Origin: Thermus amyloliquefaciens
GTDB taxonomy: Bacteria > Deinococcota > Deinococci > Deinococcales > Thermaceae
Assembly: GCF_000744885.1 (NCBI RefSeq)
Contig: NZ_JQMV01000003.1
Coordinates: forward strand, 1-64,000
Reading direction: 5' to 3'
Length of the DNA stretch: 64,000 nucleotides
Position 1 is the first letter of the stretch. Every line of letters starts with the position of its first letter. The position numbers and the translations under genes were made by a program. Of the stretch, positions 38,836 to 46,564 are shown one piece after another. The notes under the pieces were generated by a model. That model saw nothing but the letters and a program-made list of their open reading frames with translations, was not told the DNA's origin and did not search any database.

Positions 38836-40290
38836 TTAGAAGGCCCTAAGCCAAAGGGCGGGGAGGAGGGCCAGGATCACCCCCGCCACCACCCAGCCCA
38901 AGGCCAGCCCCAAGGTACCCTCTGCCCGCTCCTTGGCCCAAAGGAGGCCGGCCCCCAAGAGAAGGAGGAGGAAGGTGGGCCCGGGCACGGCCACGGCGAA
39001 GAGCAAGACGGCCAGATGGGGGGCGAGGTCCCGGTACCGCTCCCTAAGGACCAGGGGGACCAGGCCGCGGAAAAAGGGCTCCATAAGGGCCAGGCCCAGG
39101 AAGGCCAGGAGGTTTAGGGGCAGGGTGCCAAGCCCCAGGAACCCCCGGGCCCAGCCGTAGACAAAGAGCAACAGGACCAAAACCGGTCCCACCCAGAACC
39201 CCTCGATCCAGGTGGACCAAGGGCCCAGCAAGGCGGGAAGGCGGCTTCGGAACCTCTTGAGGAGAAGGAGGCTTACGAAGAGCAAAAGCCCATAGAAGAG
39301 GTAGAAGCTGGGGAGGATCAGGTCCTTCTGGTAAGGGGTGATGAGGGCCAAGGCGTTGGCGAAGAGGGCCTTTCCCAGGAAGAGGGTCAGCAGGAGCGAG
39401 ACAAGAAGGCCCCCCAGGAGGGTCAGGTAGAGGCTTCCTGGCCCCGGCAAGGGATCCTCCACCACCTCGAGGGTGCGCAGGGGCTCAATGCGGCTTTCCC
39501 CCAGGAGAACCAGGAGCAAGAAGGCCAAAAAGACGAGAAGCCAAGGCCAGGCCTGGGCCAGGAAGCGGGCAGGAAGGTTTTCCAAGGCGGCCAGCTGCCT
39601 CAAGGCCGCCTGCCCCTGGGCCAGCTGCCCCTGCCCCAGGTACGCCAGGGCCAGGAGGGAGAGGGCTTGGCGTTGCAGCTCGGGCTGGGCCGTAAGCTCC
39701 GGCAAAAGCCCTTCCAGGAGGGCTATGGCCTCCTGGGGCTTCCCCACGAGGAAAAGGAGGCGGCCCCGCTCTAGCCTTTCCCTTAGGGTGGAGCCCAGGA
39801 GGGCCAGGCCCTCCTGGGGCCTTCCCAAGGCCAGGTGGAGCCGCGACCGCAAAAGGCGGGCTTCCGGGGTGGAGGGCAGGCCGGGGGCTAACCCCAGGGC
39901 CTCCTCGTACCGGTGGAGGGCCTCCAGGGCCATGGCCTGGAGGAGGTTGGCCTCGGGGCCTGGGGGGAGGGGGAGCCTTAGCACCTCCTGGGCCTGCCCC
40001 TTTTGAAGCAGGATCCGGGCGCGAAGGAGCTGGGCCTCGGGCTCATCGCCCAGGCGCCCCAGGAGGTTTTCCGCCTGGGCCAGATCCCCCCGTTCCAGGT
40101 GGATGCGGGCGAGGAGGAGAAGGCTGGGCCGGTGCTCTGGGTCGCTGGTGAGGGCCAGCTCGCAGGTGGCTTGGGCGCTTTCCAAGGCCCCTTGCTGGTA
40201 GAGCCGCTGGCAACGGGAGAAATAATCCTCGGCCCCCTGGGCCCAGGCGTCAAGACCCAGGAGGAGCAAAAATCCCAGGATAACCCTCAT
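38836..40290 (-). CDS. TPR domain fused to CPBP-like integral membrane domain
   Basis: The 484-residue protein has a signal peptide and about 200 residues of TPR-like helices (residues 20-245, for example RPSLLLLARIHLERGDLAQAENLL). Then come about eight membrane helices. The membrane part contains EPFFRG (like the EExxxR motif of CPBP proteases), but the second Glu and the later His motifs are not evident. It is probably a non-catalytic or divergent relative acting with exported TPR proteins. TAAACT lies seven bases before the ATG. Confidence 0.65.
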   Translation of the reverse strand: MRVILGFLLLLGLDAWAQGAEDYFSRCQRLYQQGALESAQATCELALTSDPEHRPSLLLLARIHLERGDLAQAENLLGRLGDEPEAQLLRARILLQKGQAQEVLRLPLPPGPEANLLQAMALEALHRYEEALGLAPGLPSTPEARLLRSRLHLALGRPQEGLALLGSTLRERLERGRLLFLVGKPQEAIALLEGLLPELTAQPELQRQALSLLALAYLGQGQLAQGQAALRQLAALENLPARFLAQAWPWLLVFLAFLLLVLLGESRIEPLRTLEVVEDPLPGPGSLYLTLLGGLLVSLLLTLFLGKALFANALALITPYQKDLILPSFYLFYGLLLFVSLLLLKRFRSRLPALLGPWSTWIEGFWVGPVLVLLLFVYGWARGFLGLGTLPLNLLAFLGLALMEPFFRGLVPLVLRERYRDLAPHLAVLLFAVAVPGPTFLLLLLGAGLLWAKERAEGTLGLALGWVVAGVILALLPALWLRAF

Positions 40291-40326
40291 GCCTTCCAGT
40301 TTACGCCGGGCCCCCTTTGAACCCGG

Positions 40327-40332
40327 TATAAT
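40327..40332 (+). promoter_or_regulatory. -10 box of the 40341 gene
   Basis: A perfect TATAAT, eight bases before the GTG start. Confidence 0.6.
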
Positions 40333-40340
40333 CCCAGCGG

Positions 40341-41051
40341 GTGAGACCCGTGAAACGCTGGATACCCTTCCTTTTGGCCATGGCCCTTTCCCTGAGCCTG
40401 GGGCAGGCGCCCCAGGTGGCGGCTTTGGTGGACGCTGGGCGGTTTCAGGAGGCGTACGAGGCCGGCCTGAAGCTGGGCACCCCCGAGGCCCTGGCCCTGG
40501 CGGCCAAGGGGGCGAGCTTCTACGCCCTGTACCAGGCCAAGCCCGAGGAGAAGCGGGCTTGGTTTGAGCGGGCGGAGAAGGCCGCCTCCCAGGCCATCGC
40601 CAAGGCCCCGGACTACCCGGAAGGGTATTTTGAGCGGGCCCGGGCCCTGGGGCGGCTTTCCCAGTTCAAGGGGATCCTCGAGGCCCTGGCGGAGGGCCTG
40701 GCCCCCAGGATCAAGGGGGATTTGGAGAAGACCCTCAAGCTCAAGCCCGACCATGCGGGGGCCATGGTGGCCCTGGCCCTTTGGCACTTTGAGCTGGTGC
40801 AGAAGGGGTGGCTGGTGGCCGCCACCCAGGGGGCGGACGGGGCCCAGGTGGAGCCCCTCATGAAGAAGGCCATTGCCCTGGAGCCGGAGGTCATCATCCA
40901 CCGGGTGGAGTACGCCAAGGTGCTGGCGGCCTGGAACAAGAAGGAGGAGGCCAGGAAGCAGCTGGAGACCGCCCTTGCCCTCCCCGCCAGGACCGCCGCT
41001 GACCGGTACGACCAGGAAAGGGCCCGGCAGGAGCTGGCCAAGCTGAAGTAG
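40341..41051 (+). CDS. Exported TPR-repeat protein
   Basis: The 236-residue protein has a signal peptide (WIPFLLAMALSLSLGQA) and several TPR-like helix pairs (AEKAASQAIAKAPDYPEGYFERARALG; EPLMKKAIALEPEVIIHRVEYAKVLAAW). It is divergent from the TPR/CPBP gene and probably acts in the periplasm as a scaffold. GTG at 40341, or GTG at 40350, is the start. A strong terminator follows. Confidence 0.75.
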   Translation: MRPVKRWIPFLLAMALSLSLGQAPQVAALVDAGRFQEAYEAGLKLGTPEALALAAKGASFYALYQAKPEEKRAWFERAEKAASQAIAKAPDYPEGYFERARALGRLSQFKGILEALAEGLAPRIKGDLEKTLKLKPDHAGAMVALALWHFELVQKGWLVAATQGADGAQVEPLMKKAIALEPEVIIHRVEYAKVLAAWNKKEEARKQLETALALPARTAADRYDQERARQELAKLK

Positions 41052-41065
41052 GGCCTTGCCGGGGC

Positions 41066-41097
41066 CCCCACGGGACCGAAGGCCCCGTGGGGTTTTT
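41066..41097 (+). terminator. Rho-independent terminator
   Basis: CCCCACGGG / CCCGTGGGG stem with an eight-base loop and a TTTTT tail (41093-41097). Confidence 0.85.
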
Positions 41098-41693
41098 CAC
41101 TTCGGGGTGGGGAGCCTAAGGCCTAGCCGCCTCCCGAAGATCCGCAGGAGGACCGTGGCCAAAGCCCCGGCGAAGAGGGCCCCTTGCGGGTGAAGGCCGT
41201 GGAGGGCGTAGACCAAAAGCGCCCCCACCAGGGCGGCGGAGGCGTAGAGGTCCCCTGCCCGGTAGAGGATGCCGGGCACCTCCCCGGAGAGCACGTCCCT
41301 GAGCACCCCTCCCCCCACCCCGGAGAGGGTGCCCGCCAGGGCCACCCCGAAGGGCCCAAGCCCCGCCTCGAGGCCCCGCTCCGCCCCCAAGGCGGCGAAG
41401 AGGCCCAGGCCCAGGGTGTCCAGGTAGTAGATGGGCCTTTCCAGGGCCTGCACCCGGGGGTGGAAGCGGAAGACGAGAAGCCCCACCAGGACCACGCTCC
41501 AGAGGAGGGGTTCGTTCCTCAGGGCCGTGGGGGGTAAGGTCCCCACCAGGACGTCGCGGATGGAGCCACCCCCTACCGCGGTCACCGTGGCCAGGACCAG
41601 GACCCCAAGGAGGTCAAACCCCCGCTCCACCCCCTTCAGGGCCCCCGTGGCGGCGAAGACCAGGGTGCCGAGCCAGACCAGGGCCTCAACCAT
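41097..41693 (-). CDS. TRIC-type channel / YicG (UPF0126) family membrane protein
   Basis: The 198-residue protein has two repeated three-helix units. The repeated glycine motif appears as AVGGGSIRDVLVG and GVGGGVLRDVLSGEVP, the mark of prokaryotic TRIC/UPF0126 proteins. Relatives are proposed cation channels, and some affect glycine uptake. It overlaps the ispF end by eight bases in the same direction. Confidence 0.88.
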   Translation of the reverse strand: MVEALVWLGTLVFAATGALKGVERGFDLLGVLVLATVTAVGGGSIRDVLVGTLPPTALRNEPLLWSVVLVGLLVFRFHPRVQALERPIYYLDTLGLGLFAALGAERGLEAGLGPFGVALAGTLSGVGGGVLRDVLSGEVPGILYRAGDLYASAALVGALLVYALHGLHPQGALFAGALATVLLRIFGRRLGLRLPTPK

Positions 41694-42143
41694 CCAAAAG
41701 CACCACCGCCCGAGCCTGCACGTGCTCCGGGGCCAGGCCCTCCGAGGTCTTGAAGGTGAGGCCGATGCGGTCTTTGGGCAGGGCGAGGAGCCGGGAGAGG
41801 TTTTCCAAAAGGGCCTCGCGGTGGGGGGAGAGCTTGGGGCGGTCCAGGGTGAGGGTTAGGGCCACCTGCAAGAGCTTTCCCCCCCGTTCCTCCACCCGGC
41901 GCAACGCCTCCTTCAGGAAGACCTCGCTCCTCGCTCCCTGCCAGCGGGGGTCGGTGTCGGGGAAGAGGAGGCCGATGTCCCCGAGGCCATAGGCGGAAAG
42001 GAGGGCGTCGGTGAGGGCGTGTAAGGGGCGTCCCCGTCGGAATGGGCCAAGGCCCCATGGGGGCTTGGGATCAAGAGGCCGCAAAGGTAAAGGGGCCTGC
42101 CTTCCCCAAGGCGGTGGCTGTCCTCCCCGTAGCCGATGCGCAT
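41686..42143 (-). pseudogene. ispF: 2-C-methyl-D-erythritol 2,4-cyclodiphosphate synthase, frameshifted
   Basis: MEP-pathway enzyme. From ATG 42143 the frame gives the N-terminus with metal-site residues ([19 protein letters not shown] and HSDGDAP). It then runs out of frame, while the next frame continues [24 protein letters not shown] to the normal end at 41686. One missing base in the G4 run at 42025-42028 (minus-strand C4, expected C5) restores GDAPLHALTD. Since the pathway needs IspF and dxs is intact, a sequencing error is at least as likely as a real mutation. Confidence 0.88.
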
Positions 42144-42146
42144 GGC

Positions 42147-42155
42147 TATACTTTA
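42147..42155. promoter_or_regulatory. Overlapping divergent -10 boxes, ispF / HD hydrolase
   Basis: Plus TATACT (42147-42152) is seven bases from the HD gene ATG. Minus TAAAGT (42150-42155) is six bases from the ispF ATG. The start codons are only 16 bases apart. Confidence 0.65.
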
Positions 42156-42159
42156 GGGC

Positions 42160-42711
42160 ATGCCGAGCTTTGCGGAAGCCTTGGCCCTCATGGAGGCCTG
42201 GACGGAAGGCGAGTCCTTGAGGCGGCACATGCGGGCGGTGGAGGTGGCCATGCGGGCCTACGCCCGCCGCTTCGGGCAGGACGAGGAGCTTTGGGCCGTG
42301 GCCGGGGTCCTCCACGACATGGACTACGAGAAGTACCCGGAGGAGCACCCCTACCGCGGGGTGGAGGAGCTGCGGCGTCTGGGCTACCCGGAGGAGGTGC
42401 TGGAGGCCATCCTGGGCCATGCCTCCTACACCGGGGTGCCCCGCAGGACCCTGATGGCCAAGGCCCTCTTCGCGGTGGACGAGCTCACGGGCCTCATCAC
42501 CGCCGCGGTCTATGTGCGCCCGGACCGCTCCATCCTGGGCCTGGAGCTCCCAAGCCTCAAGAAAAAGTTCAAGGATAAGGCCTTTGCCAAGGGGGTGAAC
42601 CGGGAGGAGATTCGCATGGGGGCGGAGGCGTTGGGCCTTTCCCTGGAGGAGCACATGGCCTTTGTCCTCGAGGCCATGAAGGGCGAAGCGGAGCTTCTGG
42701 GCCTCAAGTAG
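42160..42711 (+). CDS. HD-domain phosphohydrolase
   Basis: The 183-residue protein has the HD signature: His23 (RRHMRAVEVAMRAYA), His52-Asp53 (VLHDMDYEKYPEEHP), ILGHASYTG and a late Asp (AVDELTGLI). Members hydrolyse nucleotide or phosphate esters. The substrate is unknown. It is transcribed divergently from ispF. Confidence 0.85.
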   Translation: MPSFAEALALMEAWTEGESLRRHMRAVEVAMRAYARRFGQDEELWAVAGVLHDMDYEKYPEEHPYRGVEELRRLGYPEEVLEAILGHASYTGVPRRTLMAKALFAVDELTGLITAAVYVRPDRSILGLELPSLKKKFKDKAFAKGVNREEIRMGAEALGLSLEEHMAFVLEAMKGEAELLGLK

Positions 42712-42748
42712 TTGCCGCTTCCCCTTAGGTTCCGCTAGGGTGGAGGGC

Positions 42749-43069
42749 GTGGAACTGCCCGACCTAAGCCCTTATCTGGGGCAGATGACCTTCGGTGGCC
42801 TGGCGGGGTATGCGGTGGGCTATGCCCTGAAGAAGGTGGGCCGCCTCCTGGCCCTTGGCCTCGGCCTCCTCTTCGTCGCCCTACAACTCCTCGCCCAGGC
42901 TGGGTACATCCAGGTGGACTGGACCCGCCTCCAGAAGGACGTGGAGCCCCTCCTGCAGCAGCCGGGCCTGCAAAGCCTTTGGGATAGGCTTCTGAGGACC
43001 CTCACCTACAACCTCCCCTTTGGGGCCAGCTTCGTGGGGGGGCTGGTCCTGGGCCTGCGGGCAGGCTGA
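42749..43069 (+). CDS. FUN14-family small membrane protein
   Basis: The 106-residue protein has hydrophobic helices with the FUN14 glycine pattern (MTFGGLAGYAVGYALKKVGRLLALGLGLLFVALQLLAQAGYI split over two helices) and a final GASFVGGLVLGLRAG. The function in bacteria is unknown. The GTG at 42749 is seven bases after TAGGGT; GTG 42740 is an alternative. Confidence 0.75.
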   Translation: MELPDLSPYLGQMTFGGLAGYAVGYALKKVGRLLALGLGLLFVALQLLAQAGYIQVDWTRLQKDVEPLLQQPGLQSLWDRLLRTLTYNLPFGASFVGGLVLGLRAG

Positions 43070-43085
43070 AGCCCTCCCTTGCCCC

Positions 43086-44066
43086 CTACACCCAAGTGAG
43101 GTCCAGCTGGGCCTCGAGGTGGCCCACCCGAAGCCCCCGGTGGTTCCGCACCTCCGGCCGGTCCCAGGGGGTGGGGCCGGGGTCCAGCCCCAGGAGGCGC
43201 AAGAGGGCCACCACCGCCACCTCCCGGGCCTGGGAGGAGCCATCCTCCACCTTCAGGGCCACGCCCAGGGGTCCGTGGGGGCTTTCCAGGAGGGCCAGGC
43301 CGTAGTACCCGTCCGCCCCCCGCTTGGCCACCAGGGGAAGCCGCTCCATGAGGAGGGTGTCAATGCTCCCCGGCCCCGCCACCAGCTCCGGATGGCGGCG
43401 CATGGCCTTTTGCACCCGGAGGAGGGGTTCCCGGTAGACCTCGGGGGCCGCCTCCGGGCGGGCCAGGAGGTGGAAGGCCCGGGCGGCGCGGGCGAGGGGC
43501 AGGGCGAAGGTAGGCACGCTGCAGCCGTCGGTGGCGTGGGCGGGCTGGGTCCCGGAAAGCTCCAGGAGGGTCTTCTGGTTCAGGCGTTGCACCGGATGGT
43601 CCGGCCGCTCGTACCCCTCCACCGGGGCCCCCATGGCCAGGGCGGCGGCCAGCATGCCCGCGTGCTTTCCCGAGCAGTTGTGGTGGAGGGGGGTGGGGCT
43701 TAGACCGGCCTCCTCCAGGGCCCTTCGCGCCTCCCGGGAGAAGGGGGGGTGGACCCCGCAGGCCAGGTGCTCGGGGCCCAGGCCCAGCTTCTCCAGGAAG
43801 CGGGCGGCCACGGCCACGTGCTGCGGGGTGCCGTCGTGGCTGGCGGTGGCCAGGGCCACCTCCTCCTCCGTGAGGCCAAACCGCTCCACCGCCCCCGTGA
43901 GGAATAGGGCCAGGGCCTGGAAGGGTTTGGCCGAGGAGCGCATGTAGGCCAGGAGGGCGGGGTTCCCCCCATAGGCCAAAAGCCCTTCCTGCCCCACGAT
44001 GGCCAGGGAAACCCGGTGCCGGTTCTCCACCAGTTCGCCGCGGTAGACGTGGACGAAGGCGTTCAC
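43086..44066 (-). CDS. Asparaginase II (thermolabile/rhizobial type)
   Basis: The 326-residue member of the asparaginase II family is unrelated to the bacterial type I/II enzymes. The family blocks YRGELVENRHRVSLAIV, YMRSSAKPFQALAL, SHDGTPQHV, HHNCSGKHAGMLA and DGCSVPTFALPL are all present. It probably hydrolyses asparagine to aspartate. It overlaps the preceding DUF309 gene by four bases. Confidence 0.88.
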   Translation of the reverse strand: MNAFVHVYRGELVENRHRVSLAIVGQEGLLAYGGNPALLAYMRSSAKPFQALALFLTGAVERFGLTEEEVALATASHDGTPQHVAVAARFLEKLGLGPEHLACGVHPPFSREARRALEEAGLSPTPLHHNCSGKHAGMLAAALAMGAPVEGYERPDHPVQRLNQKTLLELSGTQPAHATDGCSVPTFALPLARAARAFHLLARPEAAPEVYREPLLRVQKAMRRHPELVAGPGSIDTLLMERLPLVAKRGADGYYGLALLESPHGPLGVALKVEDGSSQAREVAVVALLRLLGLDPGPTPWDRPEVRNHRGLRVGHLEAQLDLTWV

Positions 44067-44344
44067 GCTCCAAGTCTACGCCGGGCCTCCTCGAGGAGGG
44101 GCCGCCAGTCTAAGCCCAGATAGGGGGAGGGGAGGCCCAGGAGCTTTCCCTCCGCCTTCCGCAGGTTCCTCAGGCCCCCCCGCCCGGTCTGGGCCTGGTG
44201 CAGGGCGGCCGCCAGGAGGATGAGCCCCTGGAAAAAGCGGCGCTTCTCCCCTTTCGCCTTGCGCCAGGCCTCCTCGAGGACCTCGTGGGCCTCAAAGTAG
44301 CGCCCTCCCTGAAAAAGGTGCCAGGCCTCCCTCAAGGCTTCCAC
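44063..44344 (-). CDS. DUF309 family protein
   Basis: The 93-residue helical protein has the DUF309 motif AWHLFQGGRYFEAHEVLEEAWR followed by FFQGLILLAAALHQAQTGR. The function is unknown. GTG at 44344 is the start, six bases after TAGTCT on the minus strand; its -10 overlaps that of tupA. Confidence 0.85.
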   Translation of the reverse strand: MEALREAWHLFQGGRYFEAHEVLEEAWRKAKGEKRRFFQGLILLAAALHQAQTGRGGLRNLRKAEGKLLGLPSPYLGLDWRPLLEEARRRLGA

Positions 44345-44350
44345 CCCTTC

Positions 44351-44360
44351 AGACTAAACT
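44351..44360. promoter_or_regulatory. Overlapping divergent -10 boxes, DUF309 / tupA
   Basis: Minus TAGTCT (44351-44356) and plus TAAACT (44355-44360) overlap by two bases. Each is exactly six bases from its own start codon. Confidence 0.65.
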
Positions 44361-44366
44361 CTTCCC

Positions 44367-45170
44367 ATGCGCGCCCTCCTGGTGCTCCTTGCCGCCTGCC
44401 TTTCCGGCCCGGCCCTGGGGCTCAGGCTGGCCACCACCACCAGCGTCTACGATGCGGGGCTTTTGGACCGGCTCCTGCCCGCCTTTGAGAGGGCCGCGGG
44501 GGTGCGGGTGGAGGTCCTGGCCGTGGGCACGGGGCAGGCCCTGCGCCTGGCCGAGCGCAAGGATGTGGATGCGGTCTTGGTCCACGCCCCGGAGCTGGAA
44601 GGGGAGGCCCTAAAGCGGGGGGTCCTGGCCGAGCCCTTCTGCCTCGCGCAGAACAGCTACCTCCTGGTGGGGCCCAAGGGGGATCCCGCCCGGGTCCGGG
44701 AGGCAAGGGATGCCCTGGAGGCCTTGCGGCGGATCGCCCGGGCCCAGGCTCCCTTCGTCTCCCGGGGGGATCGCTCGGGCACCCATTTGCAGGAGCTTTC
44801 CCTCTGGGCGAAGGCGGGCCTGGTCCCCAAGGGGGGCTGGTACCTGGAGTCGGGGGCGGGCATGGGCCAGACCCTGGTTCTGGCGGCGGAAAAGGGGGCC
44901 TATACCCTCTCCGACCTGGCCACCCACCTCACCGTTGGCCGGAAAAGGGGCCTGGTGGCCCTGCATGGGCGGGATGACCCCCTTCTTTTGAACCAGTACA
45001 CGTACCACGTGGTCCCTCAGGGGGTGCGGCTCAAGGAGGCGGAAGCCCTTCGCCGCTTCCTGGCCACGGAGGAAGCGGCCCGGCTGGTGGGGGGCCTGCG
45101 GGTGGAGGGGGTGCAACTCTTCAAGCCCCTAAGGGGGCGGTGTATCATCCCCTGGAGTGGAGGCCTTTGA
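44367..45170 (+). CDS. tupA: Tungstate ABC transporter substrate-binding protein TupA
   Basis: Periplasmic tungstate binder. After the signal peptide it shows the TupA opening LRLATTTSVYDAGLLDRLLPAFE, then VLVHAPELE, SRGDRSGTHLQELSLW (oxyanion site) and YTLSDLATHL. This is the tungstate branch rather than the ModA branch. It overlaps tupB by 14 bases. Confidence 0.9.
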   Translation: MRALLVLLAACLSGPALGLRLATTTSVYDAGLLDRLLPAFERAAGVRVEVLAVGTGQALRLAERKDVDAVLVHAPELEGEALKRGVLAEPFCLAQNSYLLVGPKGDPARVREARDALEALRRIARAQAPFVSRGDRSGTHLQELSLWAKAGLVPKGGWYLESGAGMGQTLVLAAEKGAYTLSDLATHLTVGRKRGLVALHGRDDPLLLNQYTYHVVPQGVRLKEAEALRRFLATEEAARLVGGLRVEGVQLFKPLRGRCIIPWSGGL

Positions 45171-45792
45171 GCTTTGGGAAATCTCCTGGCGGAGCCTTTG
45201 GGTGGCGGGGCTCGCCACCTTCTTGGCGGCCCTTCCCGCCGTGCCCTTGGGGCTGTGGCTGGCCCTGAAGGGGGGCGGGGGCCTATGGGGGCGGGTCCTC
45301 CTCTACGCTGGCCTTGCCCTTCCCTCCGTGGTGGTGGGGCTTTTCTTTTACCTCCTCCTTTCCCGCTCCGGGCCCCTGGGCTCCTTGGGCCTTCTCTATA
45401 CCCCTTACGCCATGGTGCTGGCGGAGGCGGTCTTGGCCTTCCCCCTCATCGCCGCCTTCGTCCTTTCGGGGGCCAGGGGCCGGGTGGCGGAGGTGCGGCT
45501 TCTGGTGAGGAGCCTGGGGGGTAGGGAGCGCCAGGTGCTTCCCACCCTGTTTTGGGAAAGCCGCCGCACCTTGGCCGCCGCCCTGGCCGCGGGGTTCGGG
45601 GGGGCCATCAGCGAGGTGGGGGCGGCCACCTTGGTGGGCGGGGATATCCGCCACCACACCCGGGTCCTCACCACGGCCATCGTGGTGGAGACCCGTAAGG
45701 GGGAGCTGGAAAGCGCCTTGGCCTTAGGGTTTGTCCTTCTTGGGATGGCCCTCTTGGTCACGGCCCTGCTGGTGGTCTTGGAGCGGGAATGA
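45157..45792 (+). CDS. tupB: Tungstate ABC transporter permease TupB
   Basis: The 211-residue permease has about five helices and the EAA-type cytoplasmic loop (EVRLLVRSLGGRERQVLPTLFWESRRTLAAALAAGFGGAISEVGAATLVGG, split by helices). The length and sequence fit TupB. The GTG start lies inside tupA, and its ATGA-type end overlaps tupC. Confidence 0.9.
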   Translation: MEAFELWEISWRSLWVAGLATFLAALPAVPLGLWLALKGGGGLWGRVLLYAGLALPSVVVGLFFYLLLSRSGPLGSLGLLYTPYAMVLAEAVLAFPLIAAFVLSGARGRVAEVRLLVRSLGGRERQVLPTLFWESRRTLAAALAAGFGGAISEVGAATLVGGDIRHHTRVLTTAIVVETRKGELESALALGFVLLGMALLVTALLVVLERE

Positions 45793-46469
45793 GGCCGGTT
45801 CTGCAGGTCCGGGGGTTGGTGCACCGCCATGGGGATTTTCGCCTCGAGGTTCCCCGCCTCGAGGTCCACGTCGGGGAGATCCTGGCGGTGCTGGGGCCTT
45901 CGGGAAGCGGCAAGACCACCCTCTTGCGCCTCCTCGCCGGCCTCCTCTCCCCGGAGGAGGGCCAGGTGGAAGGGGGCTTCCGGGCCTACCTGCCCCAGAC
46001 CCCACCCCTCCTTCGGCGAAGCGTCCTGGAAAACGCCGCCTTCGGCCTGTGGCTCCACGGGATTCCCCGGCGCCGGGCCCTGGCCCAGGCCGCCCTGCTT
46101 TTGGAACGGGTGGGCCTAGGGGCCAAGGCCCGGCAGCCCGCCCACCTCCTGTCCGGGGGGGAGGCGGTGCGCCTGGCCCTGGCCAGGACCCTTTTGGTGG
46201 AGCCCGCCGCCTTGCTTCTGGATGAGCCCACCGCCAGCCTGGACCCCGCCAACACCCTGAAGGTGGAGGCCCTGCTCCAGGAGGCGGCCAGGGAGGGCCG
46301 GGGGGTGGTCCTGGCCACCCACGACCTCTTCCAGGTGCGCAGGCTGGCCCATAGGGTGGTCTTCCTCTTCCAGGGCCAGGTGGTGGAGGAAGCCCCCGTG
46401 GACCGGTTTTGGCAAAGCCCGCAGGACCCGAGGAGCCAGGCCTTTTTGGAGGGAAGGTTGCTTCCTTAG
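45789..46469 (+). CDS. tupC: Tungstate ABC transporter ATPase TupC
   Basis: The 226-residue ATPase has Walker A GPSGSGKTTLLRLL, signature LLSGGEAVRLALARTLL, Walker B ALLLDEPTASLDP and the switch His in LATHDLFQVRRL. It completes the tupABC operon. The AOR and MoaD-related genes end toward it. Confidence 0.92.
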   Translation: MRPVLQVRGLVHRHGDFRLEVPRLEVHVGEILAVLGPSGSGKTTLLRLLAGLLSPEEGQVEGGFRAYLPQTPPLLRRSVLENAAFGLWLHGIPRRRALAQAALLLERVGLGAKARQPAHLLSGGEAVRLALARTLLVEPAALLLDEPTASLDPANTLKVEALLQEAAREGRGVVLATHDLFQVRRLAHRVVFLFQGQVVEEAPVDRFWQSPQDPRSQAFLEGRLLP

Positions 46470-46472
46470 GTG

Positions 46473-46497
46473 CCCCGTGGCCCAGGCCACCACGGGG
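46473..46497. terminator. Terminator hairpin between convergent tupC and MoaD-related genes
   Basis: CCCCGTGG / CCACGGGG, an eight-base stem with a nine-base loop, just after the tupC stop. It may serve both directions. Confidence 0.5.
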
Positions 46498-46564
46498 GCC
46501 CAAGAAAAGCCTGGAGCATGCCCTTTGTTCCCCGGCTCTTTTGGCAACCCCCACGCCTTGGCCC

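Noticed and set aside
40341-40365. CCCGTGAAACG as a second parS
   Set aside because: Only one half resembles the consensus; the palindrome is absent.
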